Below are positions 21,255 through 33,774 of a stretch of DNA of 64,000 nucleotides, in pieces. How positions within the stretch are numbered: position 1 is the stretch's first letter; every line of letters starts with the position of its first letter. Source of the DNA: Neoceratodus forsteri (Eukaryota > Chordata > Ceratodontiformes > Ceratodontidae); the NCBI GenBank assembly GCA_016271365.2, contig CM057459.1, positions 486,341,501 to 486,405,500 of the forward strand, read 5' to 3'. The position numbers were made by a program, and so were the translations under genes. The notes under the pieces were generated by a model. It was given only the letters and a program-made list of their open reading frames with translations. It ran no database searches and had not been told where the DNA came from.

Positions 21255-21760
21255 TTTTTACCGTTAAATTGTTTATTGACATTTTCCAGTTTACAAAGAC
21301 AGGATCAACATAGAAGGTAAGGAGGGGTGAGGGTTGTTGGTTACATTTACAACTCGACAACAAACAGTATTACATGCACTTACCAGTCTGAATGTTACAG
21401 CTAAACTTCAGGTACCTGGAGAGGGAAGACTTCCATGCTCTGCTGAGGATTGTCAAGGATCATTTTGTGGATCTGGGTGAAGTCCAGGCATCTGTCACCC
21501 TGGGTAAGAGCAAACACAAAGGACCACTAATCTACACATGAACAGATTTAAACTATTTACATTAGGGAATACTTTAAGGCACGTCTCATCATTTATTAAT
21601 CATCCATTGGGCAGCTTTCTACCTATCAACAGCATTGAGTCATTTACTGGGCGGTGAATCCTGCAGTTGGTCATTCAGCCTACCCCAGTCTTAGGGGTAG
21701 TGTATCTGTGGAAATGGGTCCAGCACTCTTCATAGATTGCCATGGAGTTACTTGCCAGGT
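21255..21760 (-). other. L1-like element 3' UTR
   Basis: Non-coding sequence between the ORF2 C-terminus and the A-rich tail. It contains no feature that I recognise beyond the tail. Confidence 0.6.
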
Positions 21761-24700
21761 GGGATAGCTTGATCCATGAAGGCTATCTGGGCAATAGCAG
21801 CCAGGATCTCCCGGGTCTGGGAGTCTCTGTGGTTCTCCATCTGAAAAGCAGAAGGCATTTGGTCTGCATAGCCACAGGGCCAACCACCGGTGTTCTGGGT
21901 CTGGCAGGTGGGGGGGCATCTGATATTATTCCTAGGAGGAGCAGGGGGATGGACCTAGGGATTGGTTTGTGTAGTACCTTAGCCACCACTTTGCAGACAT
22001 AATCCCATTGTTTTTGCATTAGGGGGCATGCCCATAGGATGTGTAGGAGATCCCTCGGTTGAGAATTACATCTCCAGCAAAAGTTGGAACCCTTCACCCC
22101 TGCTGCATATAGCACCACGGGGGTGCAGTGCTAGGAGTATAGGATCTTATTTTGTATTAGCCTACTTTTTGCATCTTTTAAATATTTGTGAGCAGTTTTC
22201 CAGCATTCCTTCCACTGCTGCTCAGTAATCCTGATTTGTAGGGCCTTCTCCCATTTTTGCCTGGATCCCTCTGTTTGGCTGGGTATGGTGTCCCTGAGGG
22301 TGGCATAGATGGAGCTGGCTATGCCCTTTTTCTTTGTTACCCAGAGGGGGAGAACCTGGGCTTCTCCCTGGGACATATGTGTGACATACTCCTGTGTGGC
22401 ACTACAGATATGAAGATACCTCCAGAAGTCTGAGGAAGGAAGTACCCATCGGGATTGTAAGTTGGAGAAGGTGTCTACCACCATGGAGGCTGGGATCATC
22501 AAATCCTCCACTCTGAGTACACCCCTGTCTTCTCACCCCTGCCAGTGAACTGTCTTTTTACCTATCCATAGCTTATCGCTCCCCCAAGGTGGGATCAGTT
22601 TTACTGGGGTGAGGGTCATCCCAAGCCTCTTTCTAAGTTTGGCCCAACACTGTAGAGAGGATCCTATGGTAGGGTGGGATTTGAGTCCCGTTGGAGGTGA
22701 GTTGTACACCAATAGCACCAGAGAGTGTTTTTGACTGGCTGCCAGTTCTATGAACACCCACTGAGGTATTGGCTCATCCCATGCCCTCTGCCAATGCAGT
22801 GACTGTGTCATGTGGAAGGTCCATTTGTATACCCCGAACCATGGGAGACATCACCATCCCACACTCCAGTGGGCCCTCAGCTTGTTCCTGCTATATCTGG
22901 GGGGCTTCTTTTCCCACAGGAATCTACCGATTGCCTTGTCTATCCTCTGAGTCCAGCTCGGGGAAAGGGAGAGGGGTATATGTGCCAATATATACAAGAG
23001 TTTGGGGGTCAGGATCATCTAAATTGCAGCTATCTTTCCTGCAAGGGTTAAGTGAAGTTTGATCCATCTAGACATGTCCTCTGCCATCTCTACTAGAAGT
23101 AGTTGGAGATTGTGATCTCACAACTTGGTGAGTGTGGTAGTAAAGTTTATGCCTAGGTAAATAATACCCACCCCTGCCAATTTTAGTCCGGTGTCCCCCG
23201 GTGCTTGGGGTGTGCATTTGGAGTTCAGTGGGAGCACCTCAGTTTTAGTTTGGTTGAGGCAAAGTCCTGACAATTCTTAAAACTGCTGGAGGGTGTCCAG
23301 CAACAGGGGTATGGCCTTAGGCAAGTCTAAGAGCAGGATTAGGAGGTCATCTGCATATATAAGTGTGGTGTATTCCTCACTGCCTACTGTAACTCCATGT
23401 GTTCCCTTATTGTCTCTAAGCTTAGTTGCCAGTGGCTCTACCATGAGGACAAACAGCAGGGGGGAGAGAGGGCAGCCCTGCCTGGTGCATCTTTCCAGCC
23501 CGAATGGGGGGGATAGACTAGAGTTTGACAGGAGCTGGGCAGAGGGGGAGTTGTATAAAGCTGCTACCCAAGCTCGGAACCATGGTCCTATTCCCAGCTC
23601 TTTTAGGATGGCATGGAGGTAGTCCCATTCCAGGGAATTGAGAGCCTTCTCAAAGTCGATGGCAACCACAGCTGTGGGGGTTGTGAGTTCTTGGGCCACA
23701 TGTGCCAGGTTGACCAAAGTCCTAATGTGGTCAGCACTATACCTACTGGGGGCAAATCCTACTTGGGAGGGGTGGATCAGTTGTGGTAGTAGAGGGCCTA
23801 ACCGTAGGGCCAAGGCTTTGGTGAAAATGTTACTATCCACCTTGAGAAGGGATATTGGGTTGTAGCTGCCAGGAGAGATGGGGTCTTTTCCTTTTTGGCA
23901 GCACTGTAATCACTACTCTCTCTCTCATAGTGGGGGTCCCATTTGTCTCTGCCTCTGTGTATGTCTGTTGTAGGACAGGGCAACTAACTCCGCTAGGGCT
24001 TGCCAAAACTCCACTGTGTAACCATCCCCCCACCCCGGAGCCTTCCCTAGCTGAGTGAGAGCAGAGCCTTCTTAACTTCTTCAGTGCAGAGTGGTGCATC
24101 CAACTACTTGGCTTGTTGTTCAGATATGTTGGGAGTTTATCGAATGGAGGAATGCTTGGGTGGCTTCGGGGTTGGCTTCCCTAGAGGAAGTGTATAGGGA
24201 TGTGTAGTACTCTGCCATGTCCCCATTCAGCTCGGTGTCTTTGGTGTGCACTGTTCCTTTTGTGTCTTTCAGCCCTGCAATATGTCTTTCCATCTGCTGC
24301 TTCCACAGCCAATAGGCTAGCACTTTCCCACCCTTTTCTCCATCTTCCCAGTATTTCTGTTTAAGAAGGGAGGATGGAGACTTCTGCCTTGCGGGACAGG
24401 AGAGAATTGATTTCCATACGGAGACCCAGTATCTTCCTGCCCAGGGGTTCCTGACGGGTTTTCCCTGCCTGCCTCTTCTGTTCCTTCTCCACTCCAATTA
24501 GTTCTTCCTCTAATTCCCCCAGTCTCTTCTCCTGATGCCTTCTCCTGGCCCCTGCATAGTCAATGATCTTACCCCGCATTGAGGCCTTAAATGCCTCCCA
24601 TGTGTTCCCTGCAGTGGTGTCCTGAGTGGGGTTCTCTTGGAAGAAAAGCATTGCTTCCATTTGGCCCATGTGAGGAATTCCTCATCCTTGACTAGCAAGG

Positions 24701-25453
24701 GGTCAAGCCTCCAAGAGGTGGAAATAGGGGTTGGGGGTCCCCAGAGAATGGTCATTTGGACTGGGGCATGGTCAGATATTACAATGGGCAATATGTCAGA
24801 GGCTATGGTCACCTGGGTGATCTGTGGGGATATTAGCAGGAGGTTGATATGGCTGTAAGACCCATGTACCAGGGAGTAGAAGGAGTAATCTTACCCTATG
24901 GGGTTCAGCACCCTCCACACATCCACCAGCCCTTAGTCTCTCATCCAGCTTTGCAGTGCAGTCCGTCCCTTCCCATGGTAGTCCCCCCCCCCCCTTATGT
25001 GTTTCTGTCTAATAGTGGATGTAAGACTAAATTAAAATCAACCCCTATTATGGTGGGCACCCCAGTTTTGGACATATTTAGCAAAGTCTGGTAAACCTGG
25101 TTAAAAAATTCTGGGTCATCCTCATTGGAGCCATATAGGTTCCCCAGCAAGATCTGACCTGTAGGGGTTTGAAAGATTCCAAACACCCACCTGCCTTGTG
25201 GATCTGCCTTTGCCGTGATGAGAGACCACTGCAGCTGTTTATGCACCAGAATTGCCACCCCCATGCTTTTATTGCTGCAGAGGTGTGAACCACTAGTTCC
25301 ACCCAGTCACTCTTGATCCTTTCTGGTGAGCTTTGTCTCTTGCAGGAAAGCAACCTGTGTCCTGGCCTTTTTTAAATATGACAGCACCTACTTCCTCGTC
25401 ACTGGTGTGTTTAGCTTCCACACATTCCAGGTAATACATGTTAAATCAACCAT
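21760..25453 (-). pseudogene. L1-like ORF2: endonuclease and reverse transcriptase, broken
   Basis: The start chosen is the ATG at 25451-25453 (MVDLTCITWNVWKLN), the usual first strand of the AP endonuclease. GVAILVHK, ILLGNLYG and TIIGVDFNLVL (catalytic D and N) follow at 24995-25264. The RT core lies at 23277-23840: VAIDFEKALNSLEWDYL, RQGCPLSPLLFVLMVEPLA and the intact catalytic YADD at 23346-23357. The C-terminus at 21783-22118 holds CWRCNSQPRDLLHILWACP, a CxxC...HxxxxC cluster typical of L1 ORF2. Frame changes occur throughout, so no full protein can be made. Confidence 0.9.
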
Positions 25454-27389
25454 AATTAGAGCCTGTGGGGGTAGTGGAGGGAAAATTAACTGCAGTTGAC
25501 CAGTGAAGGGGGAGAGGTGCTGTTCCTCAGGGAAGCTGTCTCGGTGGCTCAGCCTGGCCATCTTCCCCAAGGAACAGGGTTGCACCTGGTAGTCTGAATG
25601 GGTGGGTCTAGGGGCCTCACCTGTGTAGTGATATGTGTCCCTGAGACCTTCTATGGTGGTTGCCATGTCGTTCGGGATGTTGGGTCCCCTTCTGTTGTCC
25701 CTATTCCAGAACCCTAGTGTTGACCTTGGAGCGCTTTACAGCTGCTTTGAGTGGGTTTCAGCCAGGGGCTGCTGAGATCTGCCTCATAGGCGTGTTTCAT
25801 TTTCCTACAATCCCTAAGAATTCTGCTAACAAAACAAATATAAACCATCAAATATCAGCACACACAAAAGAACATATTTATAACCTGCACTTCCATGCCA
25901 AAGTAGCACCACCTTGAATGTATGATTGCTGTAGACATGTCACAGCAAGATCTGCTCGGCGGCTCCCATGGGTGTGGTGGCCCTGCTTGTAGATGGCCTG
26001 GTATCACTGTATCTCTCCATTTCTGTCTGTAATCTGGTGGATGGCAGCTTGTGCAGTCTGGGTGCGTGGCTACCCAGCATGTTTATATCTTCAGGGGTCT
26101 GTTCATCTTTTGGTGGAACCTGCTAGGTGTGCTCCATGTGCCTCATGAGTTAACACCCTCCATGGGGCAAGGGAGGGTTGGGGTTCCACTGCCCTGGGGT
26201 CGAGTTAGGGGGGTGGCCCAAGAAGCTATGGGAGGGAGCTTATCCACACACCCAATTAGGAGGGAAGGGGTCCCCTCACTAAGGTATGTGGGCTTTGTCA
26301 TTTTGCTGCTATAGAATAGGGGTAGGGGCTTTTGTAGTGGACCCCAGGGCAATGCTGGGGCCACCTGAGAGATAGAGAGAGGGGAGTTAAGGGGAAACCT
26401 TCTCTACCATGTCCCATCTCCTTCCATCCCTCCGTGAGGAGGTGAGCTAGGGGGATGTCAGGTCTGCTTACTGTGTATCCCCCCCTTCCCCCTGGCAGTC
26501 CCATCCCATGCATGGTACCTTACGAGCCTTCCTGTGCCACAAGCTAGTCATGATGGGCCTTTCATCCCCCATTTGGAAGGGGGGGTTCTAGCCTGAAAGG
26601 GCTCATGGCCAGGGGATCCGTTGCCCTGGAGGAGTAACATCCCAGTAGTTCTTGCTCTCTTTAACCTCCGCATCTTTTGCTGTGACCTCTGGGCTGCTAC
26701 TCTCTTCCTCTCTGCTCTCACATGGAGGAAATATAATTCCTCAATGTTGTTCCTTCAGCCCTCTCAGCTTTACCCACATGTCATCCCTCCCTGCCCCATG
26801 AGAGCTCTGAAGTCCCCATCCACCCTCAAATATCGGAGCATCATGATCACTCACTCCAATCAACATTTCCAGGGAGGAGGCCTCTCAAGGGTGCACAGTC
26901 ATGAGATCAGTCTGCCTGGTGAGGCCAAAGTCTTAATGTCACGTTAATCTCCTGCACCCGAGCTGCCCCTGTCTATGTGTCTCAAGTACTTAACAGAAAA
27001 CCTCCCACTCCCTCCCTTGCCACATCAATAAATGGTACTTATCTAACAGGAGTCCTTAGGCTCTGATGTATTCACCAGGGTACTTTGGGATCTGGCTGGT
27101 GAGTCTGGCATGTTCCAGTACTCTTCACAGTTTTTGGATGCTGCGCCTGGAGGATGCTGCATCATGGTTGGGCCAAGTCTTCTTCCCTCTCTGCAACTCT
27201 TCCCAGAGGTGTTTCTGGGCTTGGCAGAAGAGATGTTTGGGTCGGCACTTTGCATCCTGCTGCTGATCTCTTGATTCTGGGGATGGGAGCATAGAGCTTC
27301 ATATCTGTTCGCCGTCATATACCGCACCAGGGCCTTGCTTTCCTCCCTCTGTCAGTCCTGCCCTGCTTCCTTGGTGTGAGTCCCTGTCC

Positions 27390-28294
27390 TCACCAGTGGA
27401 TGCTCAATTTTCTGTGGTTGTCTCTCACTGGCCTCTTCCTGCTATGCCGTGGAAGTGCCCCATGATTATCCAACTGAGACCCTCTGCAGTCTCCATTTCT
27501 TCAGCCATTGAGGGGGTTTTGGGGCTGGTGTGGCTGGGAAAATTACCTTTTGGGTCACAGCTTCTTTCATCCTCTGGTCAGCCCAGAAAGGCCTCAAGCA
27601 CTGCAGGAGTCTCAAAGAAAAACCGGACCTCATTTTTCATAATCCGCATTGCAGACAGATAGCAGAGGGAATATTGGATGCCCATTCTCTGCATGGTATG
27701 TTGGGTCTGAGTATACTTCCTCCCCTTGTTGGAAAGTTCCGTAGAGGAGTCTTGATAGATGGAGATGGGGTGGCCTTGCCAGTTAAGGCGCCCCTCCCGA
27801 GTCGCTTGGAATTTCCTGCCTCGTATGGTAGGACAGGAGTTTGATTAAGATCGCCTCGGTCTCCCTCCTTTTAGTGGGTTCAGGGCAAGAGTCCAGTGAA
27901 CTCGTTCACTGTTCAACCGGAATTTTTTTTGCAGGCCAAGAATCTCAGGGAGGGCCTACTGGAGGAACTGGACCATGTTACATTTTTCCACTCCTTCTGG
28001 AAAACCCAGCAGTCTCAGGTTGTTCCTCCTGCTGCAGTTCTCTAGGTCATCAACTTTAGAGAGGAGTGTATTTATGGTAGTCTGTTGGTCTCTATATGCT
28101 CCCCAGATCTCATTTATTGCTGTATCATGGGCCATAACCTGGTGTTCTATTTTGGAAATGCACCCATCCAGTCGTTGAATGGCCATGGGAGTTTGTTGGG
28201 AAGCATCCATCACTTCATCCATGAGTTGGAGGAGCCTCTCGACCATCGAGTTGAAGTGCCTGAGGTCAAGTGTCGGGCCCAGCACTGCCACCAT
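27390..28294 (-). pseudogene. L1-like ORF1 (RNA-binding chaperone), broken
   Basis: The open part (27956-28294) has a heptad-like coiled coil (MVERLLQLMDEVMDASQQ to INTLLSKVDDL). It is followed by DDLENCSRRNNLRLLGFPEG, the start of the RRM domain of L1 ORF1 proteins. The RRM and C-terminal part continue in shifted frames (VHWTLALNP near 27880; SISIYQDSS-like near 27750). ORF1 protein trimerises and coats the L1 RNA. The ATG at 28292-28294 is a convenient start; the true start may lie upstream. Confidence 0.85.
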
Positions 28295-28515
28295 GCTTCA
28301 GATGCAGGAGTTGCTGCAATGCACTGGAGAATGAAAACCACACCGTTCCCGGGCCAAAAGGTATGTTCAGTTGCCGGTCTCACGAACTGCATCATAATTT
28401 GTTTTTTACCCGACGGGAGCCACTTTAAAAATGTAAACTGATGGATTTAGTTAAACTGCAAGCTGCACCTCATGAGTCAAGCTGCCATCTTGCTTTGTGG
28501 CTAAGCCATCCCCCC
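28295..28515 (-). promoter_or_regulatory. L1-like element 5' UTR
   Basis: A short stretch lies between the target-site duplication and ORF1. It would hold the internal promoter in a full-length element. It contains GCTGCCATCTTGCTTTGTGG-type sequence (complement strand CAAGATGG, close to a YY1 site), which is suggestive because L1 promoters often carry a YY1 site at the 5' end. Confidence 0.4.
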
Positions 28516-28531
28516 ATGTTGCAGGTTTTTA
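28516..28531. repeat. Target-site duplication, right copy
   Basis: Identical to 21239-21254 over all 16 bases. It marks the 5' end of the L1-like element. Confidence 0.9.
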
Positions 28532-29143
28532 GAACCAGGAGGTGGATGCTCTCAAATATGTGGGGGACTTTTCAAAAGTGGTCCCTGCACCGAGATGTGG
28601 TGCCACATCTGTTCTCCCAGAAAGGCTCACTGCACGTGGGCCTGTTGTCTTGCTGGGGAATAGAAAACTGTGGCTGCTCTGTGCCATCCCCTCTCAGATA
28701 GGAATGTTAATGGAGGATGTTTTTCCCTTACTTGCACTGAGGACCTTAAGTGTACCTTCTTTTCATTTCTTTGATCCACAAGGTTGTCCTTAAGGTGTGT
28801 AAGGACAGAGTGAACCTTGTAGTTCCAGACTGAATGCACCAATTCTGGTACCAGTATCTCATTCACCTCTTGCAGCAAGCCCCTGTGGTAGCTTCCACTG
28901 TGTGGACCTTCTGGAAGATCATGGAAAACAGTCAAGTATCCAGAACTGCAGTCTCTGTACCTGTCTGTCTGTTTTCTAAGTGGCTAAATTTCCAGGCACT
29001 GTGCCTATCGAAGTAGGATCTCCAAGTGCTGGAGGCATTCTGGAAGGAGCTTATTCATATGACTTACTCTTGTAAGAGGATGAGGTTTGTATATTGGTGC
29101 ACAGAGTAGGAGTAGATCCCCTTACTTATCCCATAGAGTGCAT
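28532..29143 (+). mobile_element. DIRS-like element: post-RNase H region and recombinase start
   Basis: The DIRS reading resumes after the L1. Near 28765-28850 it gives SLIHKVVLKVCKDRVNLVVP and QFWYQYLIHLLQ, in the position of the DIRS PLIxxVLxKIxxDK...PxWPxQPW region. Near 29055-29143 it gives TYSCKRMRFVYWC and VDPLTYPIECI, the start of the tyrosine recombinase. A CR1 interrupts it at 29144. Confidence 0.65.
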
Positions 29144-30013
29144 AGAGAGGATGAGAAGGGACTTGGCAAGGTTAGAGGAATGGTCAAATGTATGGCAGCT
29201 TAGATTCAATGCTAAGAAGTGCAAGGTAATGCACCTGGGAAACAAAAACCCTGGGGAAGAGTACACAATGGGGGGTGAGATACTAACAACAACAAAAATG
29301 GAAAGGGACCTGGGGTAGTCATATCAGATGACCTAAAGGTGGGCAAGCAATGTGAGAGGGCAGCAAGTAGGGCTGGGGGATACTGGGATGCATAGGGAGA
29401 GGCATCACCATTAGAAAACAGGAAGTTATTAACCCTCTGCACAGACAGCTGGTGAGACCTCCAACTGGAGTATCATGCAGTTCTGTGAGACCCAGTCTCC
29501 GAAAGACATAGACAGGATGGAAGCTGTCCAGAGGAGGGTAACTAAATGGTGCAGGGTCTGCACCGGAAGACATATGAAGAGAGACTTAAGGAGCTTAATA
29601 TGTATAGCCTCGAGGAAAGGAGGGAGAGGGGGGACATGATAGAAACTTTCAAGTACCTCAAGGGAATCAACAAAGTCCAAGAGGGTAGCATCTTTCAAAA
29701 AAGAGGTGTGCAAGAACAAAAGGGGCACAATTTGAAGTTAGAGGGGTGGCTCAGAGGTAATTTAAGGAAGTATTTTTTCACAGAGAGGGTTGTGGATGCA
29801 TGGAACGGCCTTCCAGAGGAGGTTGTGGAATCAAAACAGTGGTGGAATTCAGCATGCATGGGACAGTCATAAGGCAATTCTAGGGTGGGAAGAAAGAAGT
29901 AGGCTGCTGGTTAACTAGAATCTGCAGCTTATCCATTAGGTAGTGAAATGGGCAGACTGGGTGGGCCAAGCGGTCCTTATCTGCCTTCAAATTCTATGTT
30001 TCTATGTTTCTAT
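29144..30013 (+). mobile_element. CR1 LINE, 5'-truncated 3' fragment (copy 2)
   Basis: This is the counterpart of 72-947, with the same 5' truncation at RRDLARLEEW and the same TTTCTATG-type 3' end. The coding sequence is again broken by indels, some different from copy 1. DIRS recombinase sequence flanks it on both sides. Confidence 0.9.
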
Positions 30014-30792
30014 CCTCCATTGCTTTTGATCTGTCTCAATCACTGTTACAAGCCACATCCCTGAAGTTGCATCTGGCTGCCATTTCATAATTCTGGGTAT
30101 GGGTTGGTATGCCAGAAATGGCCCAGGAAAATGTGGTTGGGTGCTTTTTCAGTGGTCTAAGTCATATGTCTCCTCCTGTCTGACAGTCTTTGCCACCTTT
30201 GGGCTTACTGCTGGTGTTCTCTTAGCTGATGGGTAAATTATTCAAGGCCATGGATGTGTGTGACATGTTGCACTTGTTGTGGAAAACTGCATTTTTGGTC
30301 ACTATTACCACAGCTATATGGGTGAGTGACATCCAGGTGCCCTCTGTGTAGTTTCCATATCTGCTTTACCACAGGGACAAGATTGTCCTTATCCCCCATG
30401 CAAAATTTCTACTGAAGGTAGTCACAGAGTCCCACCTTAACCAGGTGATGTTCCTCTCTACTTTCTTTACAAAGATGGACACTTCAAAGGCTAAGCATGT
30501 GCTCCATTCCTTGAATGCAAGCTGAGCACTCCTGTAATACAGAGAATGCATGTTATGGGTTAGTGTTAGTGCTCTACAGTTGTTCCTGACAGTTGCTGAA
30601 GCCACACTGGGTAGATTGGCAGCTAAGCAGATGATTGGCTAATGGACAAACTCCTACATTGATCTGTGTCACAGGTGTGCTATGGAGGAGCTGCCGATAG
30701 CAATAAAGACTCACTCCATGAGACATACTGCTGTCTCTGTTGCTGCTGCCAGATATATCCCAATAGAAGAGATCTGCAGTGCTGCTACCTCG
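30014..30792 (+). pseudogene. DIRS-like tyrosine recombinase domain, broken (copy 2)
   Basis: The same motifs as copy 1 appear: SLKLHLAAIS near 30055, KFLLKVVTESHLNQ near 30403-30450, HSMRHTAVSVAAARYIP at 30710-30760 and EEICSAAT to 30788. The L2-like LINE inserts right after AAT. The domain resumes at 37035 with SAPTFISH, as expected for the block after AATW in DIRS recombinases. The catalytic His and Arg of the HxxR box are present; frameshifts disable the gene. Confidence 0.7.
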
Positions 30793-32328
30793 AAGCAGCG
30801 GGCGGTCAGATGGTCGTGAGGGCCAGGCTCCTGAAGCCCTGCCTCCAGCCTGGTCATCCGGAGTGCAGACAGATTGAATTCGGACCCCCCCCCGAAGCAG
30901 CAAGTGGTCGTACGGTCGTGAGGGCCAGGCTCCTGAAGGCCTCCCTCCAGCCTGGTCATCTGGGGTGCAGACAGGTACGGACAGTCGAGATCTACTGTAG
31001 GACGCCAGCAGCGTTAGGGAGCAGAGAAGGGACTTTGGCGCCTATTGTGTTCTTTGAATAACTCTGTACGAACTTTGAGTGGAGATAGTCTCCCACGCCA
31101 CAGTTTTGTCTAGCCGCGATTGTTAAAAGTTGACTTTAGCTGCTTATTGTAATTTAACTTCTCCCAATCTGTGGCAACTGGAATATAGTGAAGTTGGTGC
31201 TTTAAATGGGCATTGTTTAAAGTTGGCGCCATTTCCTCACAAGCAAGCAAACCAGCACCTATGTGGAGACTCGAGTTGCTTGACTGTAGACCAAGGCTTT
31301 CTTACAATGCATTCCTTTAACCCCTGCTCCAAACTGTAGAATCCAGTAAAAGCTGAACATTTTTTTTCTTTTGCCTTGCACATTTTTTTTTTGTTCTTGC
31401 CTAACCTGTATTAGAGCAGTAAAGAAACCACAAATTGTACGTTGCTGTTTCATTCGAAATTGTTATCTGTAGCTTGAGCCTTCCCCTTTCTCTCACCCCC
31501 TCCCCCTGTGTGGCAAACAAAAGGCCCTTACTCACTTAAATTTGTCTCCTCTTCCCATTAGATTGAATTTGGACCCCCCCCCCGAAACAGCGGGCGGTCG
31601 GATGGTCGTGAGGGCAAGGCTCCTGAAGCCCTCCCTCCAGCCTGGTCATCCGGAGCGCAGACAGGTAAGGACAGCTGTGAGCTACTGTAGGACGCCAGCA
31701 GTGTTAGGGAGCAGAGAAGGGACTTTGGCACCTATTTTGTTCTTTGAATAACTCTGAATGAACTTTGAGTGGAGATAGTCTCCACACCACAGTTTTGTTC
31801 TAGTCACGTACTGTTAAAAGTCGACTTTAGCTGCTTATTGTAATTTAACTTCCCAATCTGTGGCAACCGGAATATAGTGAGTTGGTGCTTTAAATGGGCA
31901 TTGTTTAAAGTTGGCGCTTTTCTCTCACAAGCAAGCAAACCAGCACCTATGTGGAGACTCGAGCTGCTTGACTGTAGACAAGACTTTCTTAAATGCATTC
32001 CTTTAACCCCTGCTCCAAACTGTAGAATCCAGTAAAAGCTGAACATTTTTTTTTTTTCCTTGCACATTTTTTTTTGTTCTTGCTTCAACCTGTATTAGAG
32101 CAGTAAAGAAACCACAAATTGTATGTTGCTATTTCATCAAAATTGTTATCTGTAACTGACCTTCCCTTTCTCTCACCCCTCCCCTGTGGCAAACAAAAGG
32201 CCCTTACTCACTAAATTTGTCTCCTCTTCCCATCAGATTGAATTCAGGCCCCGAAGCAAGCGGCGTGGATGACGGTCGTGGGAGGGCTCCTGAAGCCCCT
32301 CCAGCCTGGTCATCCGGAGCGCAGACAG
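30793..32328 (+). repeat. Tandem 5' monomer array (copy 2)
   Basis: Segments of about 100 bp lie at about 30793-30872, 30873-30974, 31562-31664 and 32237-32328. Intron-like spacers are 30975-31561 (starts GTACGG, ends TTAG) and 31665-32236 (starts GTAAGG, ends TCAG). The first two segments are joined directly as GCAGACAG|ATTGAATT at 30872/30873, exactly as in copy 1. Confidence 0.8.
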
Positions 32329-33337
32329 GTACAGACAGCCACGAGCTACTGTAGGACGCCAGCAGCATTAGGGAGCAGAGAAGGCTACACACCGCTCCCC
32401 ACTGCCCCCACCACCACCCTTGGTCAGCTCTCCCTTATAGAGGGCTGTCCGGGGCGTTTTAACCAATCAGCTCACTTTCCCACCCGCAGCTTGTAGCCTT
32501 CTACCACTTGAGGCAGCACCACTTTTTCCTCTATCTTTTCACCTACACTTGTACTCTCTTCACCTTCAATCCCCCTCACCCAGTCTGTTCGCCCAGTAAA
32601 ATATAAACCTAATATTTTAACTCTAAATCCCATTTCACTCACTTATTTTAACTCTAATCCCATTTCACTCAAAGAGCTGTCCTCTTCTGCGATCTAAACT
32701 AGCACAATTCTCAAGCTGCTTTTTCTTCTCCTTATCTCGGTCTTGGTAACCTCAGATAACGTAGCATTTGAACACCAAACTTGCCCAGCGGCCACTAAAC
32801 AAAACAAGGAACCTACTAATAATAAGTTAACATAAAACCAGCAGCCTGTAGTGCAGTCTGGGCAGCTCCTCGAGCATTTTGGGCTCAGCCTGTTTGTTTT
32901 ACTCCTACTGAAATCCCAGCAGGCTACCTCCCTTGCTTTGCAAATAAGTTTTAAGTAGCGGCAGTAATTTCACTCTCCTTCGTAAGCAGCTGTGGAGAAT
33001 GACAGAAACCTAGCTAATAAAGCTGCTCCCATTTACATACAGTTTTTCAACGCCTGAAACTCAGGTGGGGAAATCGGACTTTCAACTGCAATAGCTGCTC
33101 TGACTTTGCTGGGTGCCAAATAGAGCTCTCTCTGTCAAGTGCCTTCCAGTAAAGAGATAGTTGCATTAATTACTGATTAAAAAACCCTCCTCACCTTACC
33201 ACTTAGCTAACCTTTTCTAGAGAGCACCTAAAATTTAGCTCCTTTCATGCCAGGTCACAGGTCTAACCCTATTGGCTAGATAAGTCCTGCATTTTTCTCA
33301 TTTCAAAGATTTCTCTTACCATACATCCCACTAGCAA
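32329..33337 (+). other. LINE 5' leader, non-coding (copy 2)
   Basis: Counterpart of 3283-4313, with small indels. No conserved protein is visible. Confidence 0.6.
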
Positions 33338-33774
33338 ATGATTCACTCAAATTATTTCAACATGGCTTTAAGCCCATTTGCCACATTATTACTAATCTCT
33401 ATTCTTTTCAACCTTATATGGCTGCCTATTTTATATTACCCACCAAGAATTACCCATCACTGCACCCACCCAGATGACTACAAACTCCACACTGCGAATG
33501 CCATCACACTGTCCATGTGACACCTCCCACTTCTCATCCTCAAAAACTCATCTACCACCTATCCTACACCCTGCATAAATCCCCAGTGCCTAGCATCACC
33601 TGCCCACCCCTTTCATCCATCGTAGCTAAGGTACCTTTACTCCTCGCCTTAATGCTAGCTGGGGATGTTGAGCTAAACCCGGGCCTGTGGGTAACCTCCT
33701 TCAAAATAATACAACCTGGAATGACACCAAGGCCTCCATATTGCACACATGAACATCAGGAGCCTCCTTCATAA
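33338..33774 (+). pseudogene. LINE N-terminal region with 2A-like motif (copy 2)
   Basis: The hydrophobic N-terminus is the same as in copy 1 but the frame breaks near 33485. The 2A-like segment LLLALMLAGDVELNPG is read from 33517. It is followed by Leu-Trp because the G run at 33681-33683 has three bases. Copy 1 has five; four would keep NPGP and run on into GLHIAHMNIRSL of the endonuclease. So the two copies carry opposite one-base errors at the same site. Confidence 0.7.

Larger units (their letters stand above)
21255..28515 (-). mobile_element. L1-like LINE, essentially full length, minus strand
   Basis: Reading right to left there is a 5' region, ORF1 (about 28294-27400), ORF2 (about 25453-21760) and a 3' UTR ending in an A-rich tail (complement of TTTTATTTTTACC at 21250). 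A perfect 16-bp duplication flanks it. The plan is that of the L1/Tx1 superfamily. Both ORFs have several stops and frameshifts. It inserted in the RNase H part of the DIRS element. At about 7.3 kb it is close to full length, which is unusual because most LINE insertions are 5'-truncated. Confidence 0.9.

Noticed and set aside
27043..27327. Minus-strand frame as a separate small gene
   Set aside because: It lies inside the L1-like element between ORF1 and ORF2 with no domain.
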